The translations under genes were made by a program, and so were the position numbers. 8,320 nt of DNA from Proteiniphilum sp. (GTDB taxonomy: Bacteria > Bacteroidota > Bacteroidia > Bacteroidales > Dysgonomonadaceae), in assembly GCA_016649795.1 (NCBI GenBank), contig JAENWZ010000088.1, forward strand, positions 1 to 8,320, read 5' to 3'. How positions within the stretch are numbered: the first letter of the stretch is position 1; the number at the start of each line of letters is the position of its first letter. Positions 1 through 7,596 of this stretch are shown here, piece after piece. The notes below the pieces were generated by a model. The model searched no databases. It saw only the letters and a program-made list of their open reading frames with translations, and was not told where the DNA came from.

Positions 1-3000
1 AATATGACCAAAACAGTGGTGCGTTCAATCAGCTCACTACAGGAATCGCGTCCGATATTATCTCCATACGGCAAATTTCCTCGGAGAAAATTGTGCTAGT
101 GTCCAATCTAAGCGGATTTGTCATTTACAACACATATGACGGCAGCATGGAGCTGTACAACAGTCAGACGCTGCCAGATATGAAAACCGACAGGATTTTC
201 ACCTGTTACATTGATCAGTCAAGAAATATATGGCTGGAGACCGAACAGCTGGGTGTCTCCAGATTTAACCCCTATAGCAGGGAGTATGTTCATTTTACAC
301 CCTTTATAGAAAGTACGGTTACAAGTGTTTTTCCTCCCAACTTCTTTATTTTCGAAGATAAGGAAGAGCGATTGTGGGTGCATCCCAGAGGAGGAGGGTT
401 CTCCATTTTCGATAAAGAAGAGGATGCATTAATCCCATTCTACAATGAACCTTTTTCTTCGAAATGGATGTTCTCTAATATGATGCACTCCGCCTACTCT
501 GACAAGCAAGGCAATCTGTGGATGTGTACCCGTTCGCACGGCTTGGAGAAAGTGATATTTTATGACGACTCGAAATTCAAATCCATACTGTTGAACGACA
601 ATGTCAATTCAACGATCGGTAACGATGTACGTCCAATTTTCGAAGATTCTTACAGCAATATATGGGCGGCGACGAAAGATGGAAAAATTCATTTCTATGA
701 TGCTGAAATGAATGAAAAAGGTTTCCTGAACAACAGAGGAGATATCGGTGGTGGAGCTCCTTTGAATGGGATAGCATACTGCATTACGGAGGATACAGAA
801 AAAAATATCTGGATAGGGACGAAAGGAGAGGGTGTTTACAAGCTGATAAGGAGAAACAGTGATAATAGTTTTGATATTCACCATTTCAGAAATGATCCTG
901 ACGACATCTACTCGTTGAGTGACAATAATGTATATTCTATATTTGAAGATAAAAACAGGAACATCTGGATCGGTACTTTCGGAGGCGGGATTAATCTTAT
1001 ACAATATCGGGATAATGAGATGAGAGTAATCAATCATCGAAATGAGCTCTTAGGTTATCCGTTCCATCTGGGAGATCAGGTAAGGATCATCACTGATGAC
1101 CGGTTTGGGAATATCTGCCTGGGTACAACGCTGGGGTTTATTATGTTTGATGCTGATTTTGAGAAGCCCGAAGATATTGTATTCAAGCTATATGTAAGAA
1201 ATAAAAATGACCTGCATTCCATTGGGGCGAATGATATTATCGATATCTGCACCACTCAATCGGGTGAAACATTTATCGGAACCTTTGGTGGAGGAATAAG
1301 CAAAATAGAGGAGACCGACAGTCTCGGATTTTCTGTTTCTTTTGAAACATACGGATCTGATCACGGTCTGCCTTCCAACATCATTCTCTCCCTGCTTGAG
1401 GATAACAGAGGTAATTTATGGATTGGCAGTGAGGGAGGACTCACCAAATTCAACCGCAAGGAGCAGACATTTGAGAATTTCAGCGAGATCAAACGTCTGA
1501 TGAAGCGATACAATTTTTCAGAAAATTCCAGATATCGATTAAGCGACGGGAGAATGCTCTTCGGTTATTCTCACGGAATGGTGATTTTTGATCCTGAGAG
1601 TGTGAAGAACAATACTTTCAATCCCTACCTGGCACTTGTTCAATTTAAGTTGTTTAACCGTAATCTACCCATAACATCAAGCGGTCTGCTCAAGAGAAAC
1701 ATCAATCTGATAGAGAGATTAGTGCTGAAGCATAATCAGAATTTCATCGGGATTGAGTTTGCAGCACTTGATTATATTGACCCGGAAAATATTTTATATA
1801 CATATAAATTGGACGGATTTGACAAAGAGTGGATCTACTCCGGTAATCAGCGTACAGTGAACTACACAAACCTCTCAAGAGGGAAATATCTGTTTCATGT
1901 GAAATCGACAAACAGCGACGGTGTATGGGTAGATAACGAACGAACACTCGCCATTGAGGTGTTACCCCCTTTTTGGGGCACAGGATGGGCATATCTCATC
2001 TACGCATTGCTGACTTTTTTGGTTTTGTATATCACCTTCAGAATATTGTACACTTTTTACAGAATGCGTAACAAAATCATTTTGGAAAAACAGGAATCGG
2101 AGATAAAGACACGATTCTTCACCAATATTTCGCATGAGATACGCACACCGTTGACTATGATCGTCTCACCTATCGAGAACCTGTTACAGAGCAAAGCCAC
2201 GCCCGATCCGGTTAAAAAACAACTCACGCTCGTATCGAAGAACACCAACCGATTGCTGAATATGGTGAATCAGATTCTCGATTTTCAGAAGATGGAACAA
2301 ACGCCTCTCACCGTCAGTAAAATAGAGATAGCTCCTTTTGTCGAAAACTTATACGACAATTACATCAAGAATGCGGAGATAAAGGAAATTGATTATCGTT
2401 TTGAGAACAGGATTGGTGATCAGATTATCTGGGCGGATGCTGAAGCGGTTGAAAAGATCGTTGTGAATCTGTTATCGAACGCTTTCAAGTATACGCCTCC
2501 CGGAAAATCGATTTATCTCTCTCTCTTTTACGAAAACAATGGTGTTGCTTTACAGATCAGGGATACCGGGATAGGTATTTCCAAGGACAAACAAGGCAAA
2601 CTGTTCAGACGGTTTGAATCCTTTAATGAGGATAAAAGCAAGCCCAGTACCGGCATAGGATTATCCATCGTGAAAGAGATGGCAGATAGGCATCGTGCTA
2701 TGATCATGGTGGAAAGTGAAGAAAAGAGTGGCACTGCTTTCACCATTTTGTTTAAAAAGGGGACAACACACTTTGGTACGGATGTGACCATCGATGATTC
2801 ACCCAAAATAGTGCGATTGAGCGAATCGCTGGTGGAGACAGATGATACCGATAAATCCCATAATGTTTATGAAGAGATCAGTGATCATCCTTGTGTGCTG
2901 GTAGTTGAAGATGATGATGATCTCAGACAATTCATCCGTTCCATCCTCGAAAGTGATTATGATGTGCATGAAGCCTCGGATGGACAAGAGGGTTTTGATA

Positions 3001-3680
3001 AAGCACTGGAGCTGATTCCCGATTTCATTGTGAGTGATATCATGATGCCTGAGATTGACGGGATCGAGTTACTCCGAAAAGTTAGGGAAAACATTCACAC
3101 AAGCCATATACTCTTTTTACTGCTAACAGCGAAAACAACACTCGACAGCAAGTTAGAGGGTTTTGAGCATGGGGCTGATGAGTACATTTCCAAACCTTTC
3201 AGTGTCTCCTATTTCAAGGCGAGGGTGAAAAATCTGCTGCAACGAAGGGGTGAATTACAGAAATACTACAGAAGCAGGAGTATCAGAAAGTCGAAAACCA
3301 TGTTAAATGGTAAGGATGATATGAGTAGACCTGTGAATGACAAAGAGCTCGAATTTATAGGGTCGATCAACTCATTTATTGAGGTTCATTTAGGCAATAA
3401 TGATTTTGTGATTGAAGATCTGGCTGTCGAGATGGGAATGAGTCGTACCGTGTTCTTTAAAAAACTGAAAGGTCTTACAGGCCTTGCCCCCATTGAATAT
3501 GTACGTGATATTCTGATGCAGCATGCTGCAGAACTGCTTGAAAACAGCGATTATACCATCAAAGAGATCTCGTATATGGTAGGGATGAACGATGCCAAGT
3601 ATTTTGCCCGGTGTTTCAAAAAGAAATATAAAATGACACCCAGTGAATACAAAAAAAAATATGCCAACATGGGTGCTTAA
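1..3680 (+). CDS. Hybrid two-component system sensor/regulator (HTCS), 5'-truncated by window edge
   Basis: One-protein two-component regulator that senses a glycan-derived ligand in the periplasm and activates neighbouring catabolic genes. The frame is open from base 3 without a start, so the gene begins before the window. Domains in order: beta-propeller repeats (about 1-1600; NIW/NLW-IGT-type strands at about 804, 960 and 1413), Y_Y_Y domain (about 1720-1965), one membrane segment (about 1986-2057), HisKA with H-box ISHEIRTPLT (phospho-acceptor His at 2133-2135), HATPase with N-box VNLLSNAFKYTP (2463), DTGIGIS (2562) and TGIGLS (2649), receiver domain (about 2890-3245; phospho-acceptor Asp at 3036-3038, conserved Lys at 3192-3194), and an AraC-type double helix-turn-helix (about 3360-3660). 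All phosphorelay residues are present. About 1,225 residues are visible; full HTCS proteins are usually somewhat over 1,300, so one or two propeller blades and the N-terminal signal or anchor are missing. The ligand is unknown; a galacturonate oligomer is inferred from the next genes. Confidence 0.95.
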   Translation, partial: YDQNSGAFNQLTTGIASDIISIRQISSEKIVLVSNLSGFVIYNTYDGSMELYNSQTLPDMKTDRIFTCYIDQSRNIWLETEQLGVSRFNPYSREYVHFTPFIESTVTSVFPPNFFIFEDKEERLWVHPRGGGFSIFDKEEDALIPFYNEPFSSKWMFSNMMHSAYSDKQGNLWMCTRSHGLEKVIFYDDSKFKSILLNDNVNSTIGNDVRPIFEDSYSNIWAATKDGKIHFYDAEMNEKGFLNNRGDIGGGAPLNGIAYCITEDTEKNIWIGTKGEGVYKLIRRNSDNSFDIHHFRNDPDDIYSLSDNNVYSIFEDKNRNIWIGTFGGGINLIQYRDNEMRVINHRNELLGYPFHLGDQVRIITDDRFGNICLGTTLGFIMFDADFEKPEDIVFKLYVRNKNDLHSIGANDIIDICTTQSGETFIGTFGGGISKIEETDSLGFSVSFETYGSDHGLPSNIILSLLEDNRGNLWIGSEGGLTKFNRKEQTFENFSEIKRLMKRYNFSENSRYRLSDGRMLFGYSHGMVIFDPESVKNNTFNPYLALVQFKLFNRNLPITSSGLLKRNINLIERLVLKHNQNFIGIEFAALDYIDPENILYTYKLDGFDKEWIYSGNQRTVNYTNLSRGKYLFHVKSTNSDGVWVDNERTLAIEVLPPFWGTGWAYLIYALLTFLVLYITFRILYTFYRMRNKIILEKQESEIKTRFFTNISHEIRTPLTMIVSPIENLLQSKATPDPVKKQLTLVSKNTNRLLNMVNQILDFQKMEQTPLTVSKIEIAPFVENLYDNYIKNAEIKEIDYRFENRIGDQIIWADAEAVEKIVVNLLSNAFKYTPPGKSIYLSLFYENNGVALQIRDTGIGISKDKQGKLFRRFESFNEDKSKPSTGIGLSIVKEMADRHRAMIMVESEEKSGTAFTILFKKGTTHFGTDVTIDDSPKIVRLSESLVETDDTDKSHNVYEEISDHPCVLVVEDDDDLRQFIRSILESDYDVHEASDGQEGFDKALELIPDFIVSDIMMPEIDGIELLRKVRENIHTSHILFLLLTAKTTLDSKLEGFEHGADEYISKPFSVSYFKARVKNLLQRRGELQKYYRSRSIRKSKTMLNGKDDMSRPVNDKELEFIGSINSFIEVHLGNNDFVIEDLAVEMGMSRTVFFKKLKGLTGLAPIEYVRDILMQHAAELLENSDYTIKEISYMVGMNDAKYFARCFKKKYKMTPSEYKKKYANMGA

Positions 3681-3695
3681 TTGGCAGCCGGTAAT

Positions 3696-3713
3696 AGGTG
3701 AGACCACTTTTTT
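3696..3713 (+). terminator. Weak terminator-like hairpin after the HTCS gene
   Basis: A short stem (AGGTG at 3696-3700 pairing with CACTT at 3705-3709, including one G-T wobble, four-base loop) runs into six T residues (3708-3713). It lies 15 bases after the HTCS stop and before the next promoter box, the expected place for a terminator. The stem is only five pairs, so this is a tentative call. Confidence 0.3.
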
Positions 3714-3726
3714 ACAAATGTCTTGA

Positions 3727-3752
3727 CGAAATGGCGCGAAAATTAAACGAAA
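3727..3752 (+). promoter_or_regulatory. Three CGAAA motifs in helical phase, candidate activator site upstream of uxaC
   Basis: CGAAA occurs at 3727-3731, 3737-3741 and 3748-3752, with start-to-start spacings of 10 and 11 bases, so all three fall on about the same face of the DNA. The last copy starts 34 bases before the TAnnTTTG box of uxaC. AraC-type regulators commonly bind direct repeats just upstream of the promoter, and the adjacent HTCS carries such a domain. That this is its site is inference. Confidence 0.3.
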
Positions 3753-3781
3753 ATATATCGGTCCATTTAAAATAAAATTTA

Positions 3782-3789
3782 TAACTTTG
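3782..3789 (+). promoter_or_regulatory. Bacteroidetes-type -7 promoter box (TAnnTTTG) for uxaC
   Basis: TAACTTTG matches the Bacteroidetes -7 consensus TAnnTTTG exactly and lies in an AT-rich stretch. Transcription would begin near 3794-3797 and give a leader of about 80 bases before the uxaC ATG. I see no good TTTG -33 element at the usual distance, which would suit an activator-dependent promoter. Confidence 0.5.
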
Positions 3790-3792
3790 GGG

Positions 3793-3826
3793 GAGTACAA
3801 AATTCTTTCCCACAAAAGTTGTGCTC
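3793..3826 (+). promoter_or_regulatory. Leader hairpins at the 5' end of the predicted uxaC transcript
   Basis: GAGTACAA (3793-3800) can pair with TTGTGCTC (3819-3826) over eight positions with one G-U wobble and an 18-base loop. The same 3' arm can instead pair with CACAA (3811-3815) through a three-base loop, so the two structures exclude each other. The 5' arm overlaps the expected transcription start. It could be an RNA element or a DNA inverted repeat; no function is demonstrated. Confidence 0.25.
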
Positions 3827-3877
3827 GAGAACAGTAGATAGAGATATCAGAGAATATTAATTTTTTAATTATATCCT

Positions 3878-5284
3878 ATGAAATGTTTTATTCATGAAGA
3901 TTTTTTGCTACAGACAGATGCAGCGAGAGAGCTTTATCATGAACATGCAGAAAATCAACCCATCATCGACTATCATTGTCATTTAGATCCCGGGTATATT
4001 GCAAATGACCACGCGTTTGATAATCTTGGTCAGCTATGGCTTGAGGGTGATCATTACAAATGGCGTGCGATGCGAACAAATGGTATAGATGAGAAATTCT
4101 GTACCGGGAAAGAGACATCAGACTGGGAGAAATTTGAGAAATGGGCAGAAACGGTACCTTACACTATGAGAAATCCTTTGTACCACTGGACTCATCTGGA
4201 ACTGAAGTCCGGCTTTGGTGTCGAAAAGTTGCTCAAACCGGAAACAGCAAGGGAGATTTACGACCTCTGTACCGAAAAACTGCGCAGACCCGAATTTTCA
4301 GCCCGTGGTCTGATGAAGAAATTTGATGTAAGGGTGGTTTGTACCACCGATGATCCGGCTGATAGCTTGGAACATCATCTCTCACTGAAAAATGAAGGCT
4401 TCGAAATAAAAGTACTCCCCACATGGCGTCCCGATAAAGCCATGGCTGTGGAAAACGCTGCAGTGTATCGTGTTTATTTGGGAAAATTATCGGAAGTATC
4501 AGGAGTGACGATTGGTAAATTCAGCGATTTGATTGATGCACTACGCAACCGGCATGACTTTTTTGCCTCAGTAGGTTGCAAGCTCTCCGATCATGGTATC
4601 GAAGAGTTTTACGCAGAGGAGTATACCCCGACTGAAATTGAGCATATTTTCGATAAGGTCTATGGTGGCAAAGAGTTGAGAAAAGAGGAGGTGCTGAAAT
4701 TCAAATCGGCCATGCTGCATGAAGGAGCCCTAATGGATTGGGAAAAAGGGTGGACGCAACAATTTCATTACGGTGCTATCCGAAATAATAATACAAGACT
4801 GTTCAATAAGCTCGGTACCGATACCGGTTTTGACTCCATAGGAGACTTCAGCGTAGCGAAAACATTGAGTCGTTTCCTGAACCAGCTAGACAGGGACAAC
4901 AGACTGGCTAAAACAATTATTTACAACCTCAATCCCCGGGATAATGATATGATTGCCACCATGATTGGCAATTTCCAGGATGGATCGGTTGCCGGGAAGA
5001 TTCAGTTCGGCTCGGGATGGTGGTTCCTCGACCAGAAAACCGGTATGGAAGCACAAATGAACTCTCTGTCGAATCTCGGACTATTGAGCCGGTTCGTAGG
5101 TATGCTCACCGATTCACGCAGCTTCATCTCTTACCCGCGGCACGAGTATTTCCGTCGCATCCTGTGTAACCTCATAGGGAACGATGTGGAAAATGGACTG
5201 TTGCCGGCATCCGAGATGGCTTTCCTCGGGGAGATGGTAGAGAACATTTCATACAATAACGCAAAAAATTTCTTTGGCTTTTAA
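3878..5284 (+). CDS. uxaC: Uronate isomerase (glucuronate/galacturonate isomerase) UxaC
   Basis: Cytoplasmic aldose-ketose isomerase converting D-galacturonate to D-tagaturonate and D-glucuronate to D-fructuronate (EC 5.3.1.12), the first step of hexuronate breakdown. The protein has 468 residues, close to the roughly 470 of the E. coli enzyme, and appears complete. It belongs to the amidohydrolase superfamily TIM barrels. Visible residues match, as I recall, the E. coli active-site numbering: H33 and H35 in DYHCHLDP, H59-Y60 in GDHYKW, H297 in QFHYGA, W381 in GSGWWFLD, and D412 and R414 in TDSRSF. The ATG at 3878 puts the HxH motif at the usual position and follows an AT-rich stretch typical of Bacteroidota starts. 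It is the first gene after the HTCS and has its own candidate promoter at 3782. The spacer to uxaE is 84 bases with no obvious promoter, so the two are probably co-transcribed. Galacturonate as the main substrate is inferred from the epimerase next door. Confidence 0.97.
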   Translation: MKCFIHEDFLLQTDAARELYHEHAENQPIIDYHCHLDPGYIANDHAFDNLGQLWLEGDHYKWRAMRTNGIDEKFCTGKETSDWEKFEKWAETVPYTMRNPLYHWTHLELKSGFGVEKLLKPETAREIYDLCTEKLRRPEFSARGLMKKFDVRVVCTTDDPADSLEHHLSLKNEGFEIKVLPTWRPDKAMAVENAAVYRVYLGKLSEVSGVTIGKFSDLIDALRNRHDFFASVGCKLSDHGIEEFYAEEYTPTEIEHIFDKVYGGKELRKEEVLKFKSAMLHEGALMDWEKGWTQQFHYGAIRNNNTRLFNKLGTDTGFDSIGDFSVAKTLSRFLNQLDRDNRLAKTIIYNLNPRDNDMIATMIGNFQDGSVAGKIQFGSGWWFLDQKTGMEAQMNSLSNLGLLSRFVGMLTDSRSFISYPRHEYFRRILCNLIGNDVENGLLPASEMAFLGEMVENISYNNAKNFFGF

Positions 5285-5302
5285 CAGAGTCAGATGAATC
5301 GG

Positions 5303-5338
5303 GCAATGCAATCATCACACAAACGCAGATGATATTGC
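5303..5338 (+). promoter_or_regulatory. Bulged hairpin in the uxaC-uxaE spacer
   Basis: GCAAT (5303-5307) and ATCATC (5311-5316) pair with GATGAT (5328-5333) and ATTGC (5334-5338), giving 11 pairs with a three-base bulge (5308-5310) and an 11-base loop. No clear T-tract follows, so it is not a convincing terminator. It ends 30 bases before the uxaE ATG and could affect mRNA processing, stability or translation of uxaE. Function is unproven. Confidence 0.35.
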
Positions 5339-5368
5339 GTGATTCTTTTACCACAAAAAGAAAATTAT

Positions 5369-6616
5369 ATGAAACTGGGAAAACAGAGTATTGGAGTGGG
5401 TGATCGTTTCACACATCAGGGAATAGCTCAGCTGAGAGCCATCGTGAAAGCAAATACAAAAGGATTGAATATCAGTCCCGTATGGAATAAATCGAACAGA
5501 GAGCATATCTATGTCGGTACTGAGCCTGCAGATACACGCAAAGAAGCTGATGAAGCTGTTAAAGCATTGAATTACAAAGGTCAATATTTTGTTGATGCCG
5601 ATCATATCAATCTCACCACAGTAGCTAGATATGTGGATGTTTCGGACTTTTTCACCCTCGATGTGGCTTCCTATATCGGTAAAGAGAGTAGCAGTGAGGA
5701 GGTAGATGCTTTTGTTACTTCCTGTAAGAAATATATGGGTGAGCTGCAGATTCCCGGAATGGAGAGCCCTCTGAACGTAACCGTTGAGTTACTACAGGAG
5801 ATTGCCTGTAAGTTCCTGGCAGCTACACAACATGCTTCGGAGATCTATGCCTATCTGAAGAAAGAAAAAGGAGAAGCCAATTTCATTACGGAGGTCTCTA
5901 TGGATGAGGTAGAATCGCCGCAGACACCTGTAGAGATGTTTTTTATCCTGAAAATGCTTGCCGATAAGGGTGTTCCTGCTCAGACGATTGCACCCAAATT
6001 TACCGGACGTTTCAATAAAGGAGTAGACTACGTGGGGGACCTCGATCAGTTTGCGATGGAATTTGAAGAAGATGTGCTGGTGCTCGATTTTGCAGTAAAA
6101 GAATTCGGGTTGCCTGAAGAGCTGAAATTGAGTGTTCACTCGGGGAGTGATAAGTTTTCAATCTATCCCATCATGGCAGATGTGATTCTGAGATACGACA
6201 AGGGTCTCCATTTAAAAACTGCCGGGACAACATGGCTTGAAGAGGTGATCGGATTAGCTGTGGCCGGCGGTGAAGGTCTTGATTTGGCGAAGAAGATTTA
6301 CGAGAACTCCTACAACCGCCAGGAAGAGCTGTGCGGACCCTATGCCGATGTGATCAATATCGATGGTTCAAAACTACCCTCTGTAAAAGAGGTGAATGGC
6401 TGGAGCAGTGAGAAGTTCGCCAATACACTCCGTCATATCCCGGGACATGCAGATTACAACGCCAATTTCCGTCAGTTGATTCATGTAGCCTACAAAGTGG
6501 CTGCAGAAATGGGAAGTGCATACACCGACCTGTTGGTGAAATATGCCGACGTGATTGGATCATGCGTGGAGGAGAACATTTACGAAAGACATCTGAGAAG
6601 ATTATTTACGATTTAA
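5369..6616 (+). CDS. uxaE: D-tagaturonate epimerase UxaE
   Basis: Cytoplasmic epimerase interconverting D-tagaturonate and D-fructuronate (EC 5.1.2.7), so that galacturonate joins the glucuronate branch without UxaB/UxaA. Identification rests on the family-like N-terminus (GVGDRFTHQGIAQL), overall sequence, and the position between uxaC and an SDR fructuronate reductase. The protein has 415 residues, shorter than the characterised Thermotoga enzyme as I recall. Candidate metal or catalytic residues, judged only from motif appearance, are D76, D78 and H79 (DADHINL), H257 (SVHSGSDKF), H281 (HLKTAG) and H372 (LIHVAYK). I chose the ATG at 5369. An in-frame GTG at 5339 would add ten residues (start MILLPQKENY) that do not resemble the family, and it would lie at the base of the spacer hairpin. 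The gene is probably in the same transcript as uxaC and is followed by a terminator-like hairpin. Confidence 0.9.
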   Translation: MKLGKQSIGVGDRFTHQGIAQLRAIVKANTKGLNISPVWNKSNREHIYVGTEPADTRKEADEAVKALNYKGQYFVDADHINLTTVARYVDVSDFFTLDVASYIGKESSSEEVDAFVTSCKKYMGELQIPGMESPLNVTVELLQEIACKFLAATQHASEIYAYLKKEKGEANFITEVSMDEVESPQTPVEMFFILKMLADKGVPAQTIAPKFTGRFNKGVDYVGDLDQFAMEFEEDVLVLDFAVKEFGLPEELKLSVHSGSDKFSIYPIMADVILRYDKGLHLKTAGTTWLEEVIGLAVAGGEGLDLAKKIYENSYNRQEELCGPYADVINIDGSKLPSVKEVNGWSSEKFANTLRHIPGHADYNANFRQLIHVAYKVAAEMGSAYTDLLVKYADVIGSCVEENIYERHLRRLFTI

Positions 6617-6672
6617 TGCAGGAAATAAGGCATCACTTCTCTTATTGAGGAAATGATTATCGCTATAAGCTG

Positions 6673-6711
6673 CTTCAACTCGCGATTATATCGCTTTTTG
6701 AAGAGATTTTT
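6673..6711 (+). terminator. Terminator-like hairpin between uxaE and the SDR gene
   Basis: CTTCAA (6673-6678) pairs with TTGAAG (6698-6703). Inside it, GCGAT (6682-6686) pairs with ATCGC (6690-6694) around a three-base loop, separated from the outer stem by a symmetric 3x3 internal loop. T5 runs occur directly after the inner stem (6695-6699, partly within the outer stem) and after the outer stem (6707-6711). The shape fits an intrinsic terminator or attenuator that would end or reduce transcription after uxaE. It is AT-rich and imperfect, so strength is uncertain. Confidence 0.45.
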
Positions 6712-6746
6712 ACGCGAAATGTCCATCATAAGAAAAATGATCGTCC

Positions 6747-6754
6747 TATTTTTG
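6747..6754 (+). promoter_or_regulatory. Possible -7 promoter box (TAnnTTTG) for the SDR gene
   Basis: TATTTTTG fits TAnnTTTG, and transcription would start near 6760, about 22 bases before the SDR ATG. No clear -33 TTTG is seen. A CGCGAAA motif (6713-6719), also found upstream of uxaC (3735-3741), lies about 30 bases before the box. The T-rich match could arise by chance in this AT-rich spacer. Confidence 0.35.
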
Positions 6755-6782
6755 TCTGACACAAACAATAAATAAATATATT

Positions 6783-7595
6783 ATGTACGAATTATTTGAA
6801 ATCAAAAACAAAGTTATTGTCATTACAGGCGGAGCAGGTGTTCTGGGAGGGTCTATGGTAGAGTACCTGGCTGCTCATGGTGTGAAAGTGGCGGTACTGG
6901 ACAGAAATGAAGAAAAAGGAAACCAGCTGATCGGGAAAGTTAAAGCAGGTGGCGGTGAGGCGATGTTCCTTCAGGCTGATGTATTGGACGAAGTTGTCCT
7001 GAAGCAGAATGCCCTGGAAATTGTGGCTAAATATGGCCGGATTGATGTGCTGATTAATGGTGCCGGGGGAAATATGCCTGGAGCAACCATCGGTCCCAAC
7101 AACAACATTTTCGATCTGAAGATGGATGATTTCCGCAAGGTGGTCGATCTGAATCTGATGGGAACGGTGATACCGTCAGTCGTTTTTGCGGAGCATATGG
7201 TGAAGGAGAAGAGAGGGAATATAGTGAATATCTCCTCTGCTTCGGCATTGCGCCCCTTAACCCGTGTTGCCGGCTACGGAGCAGCAAAAGCAGCTGTAAC
7301 CAACTTTACCAAATATATGGCAGGAGAGCTGGCTACCAAGTTCGGGGGAAATTTTCGGGTGAACGCTTTGTGTCCCGGATTCTTTATCACAGAGCAAAAC
7401 AGAGCGTTGCTCACCAATCCCGACGGCTCCTTTACTGACCGGGGAAACACTATTCTCGCCCATACACCTTTCCATCGTTTCGGTAATCCCGAAGATCTGT
7501 TGGGAACGCTTCACTATCTGGTAAGTGATGCCTCAAAGTTTGTGACCGGTACGGTTGCAATCATTGACGGTGGTTTCGATGCTTTCAGTATATAA
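6783..7595 (+). CDS. SDR-family fructuronate reductase (D-mannonate oxidoreductase type)
   Basis: Classical short-chain dehydrogenase/reductase of 270 residues, expected to reduce D-fructuronate to D-mannonate in the cytoplasm, doing the job of UxuB although from another protein family. Cofactor motif TGGAGVLG at residues 15-22 has Val in place of the usual middle Gly of the TGxxxGxG run. D40 at the end of strand 2 (VLDRN) predicts NAD(H) preference. NGAGGN follows, then catalytic N124, S152, Y165 and K169 (YGAAK). The C-terminal part with PGFF, TEQNR, NPDGSFTDR and IDGGF resembles the mannonate-reductase SDR subgroup as I know it rather than generic acyl-carrier reductases. The ATG at 6783 gives a normal SDR N-terminus. 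It lies 166 bases after uxaE across a hairpin and a possible promoter, so it may start a second transcript. Substrate is inferred from subgroup and context; another sugar-acid oxidoreductase activity is possible. Confidence 0.87.
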   Translation: MYELFEIKNKVIVITGGAGVLGGSMVEYLAAHGVKVAVLDRNEEKGNQLIGKVKAGGGEAMFLQADVLDEVVLKQNALEIVAKYGRIDVLINGAGGNMPGATIGPNNNIFDLKMDDFRKVVDLNLMGTVIPSVVFAEHMVKEKRGNIVNISSASALRPLTRVAGYGAAKAAVTNFTKYMAGELATKFGGNFRVNALCPGFFITEQNRALLTNPDGSFTDRGNTILAHTPFHRFGNPEDLLGTLHYLVSDASKFVTGTVAIIDGGFDAFSI

Positions 7596-7596
7596 A

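Noticed and set aside
609..1037. 142-codon minus-strand frame inside the HTCS propeller region
   Set aside because: Shadow of the propeller coding sequence; no domain, and no gene-like context.
804..1440. DNA-level repeats in the HTCS gene
   Set aside because: The similar segments (NIW-IGT and GTFGGGI) reflect protein propeller blades with diverged codons, not recent DNA duplication.
3723..3727. TTGAC as a sigma70-type -35 box
   Set aside because: It is 55 bases upstream of the only good -7 box and has no TATAAT partner at 16-18 bases; Bacteroidota promoters do not use this form.
3390..3815. 141-codon minus-strand frame overlapping the HTCS end and the spacer
   Set aside because: It lies opposite the well-conserved AraC domain and across the uxaC promoter region, and its protein has no recognisable motif.
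3856..3869. ATTAA/TTAAT palindrome just before the uxaC ATG
   Set aside because: Purely A/T, five pairs, in an AT-rich start region; expected by chance.
5339..5368. Ten-codon N-terminal extension of UxaE from a GTG
   Set aside because: The added residues do not look like the family, the GTG lies at the foot of a hairpin, and the ATG at 5369 gives the expected N-terminus.
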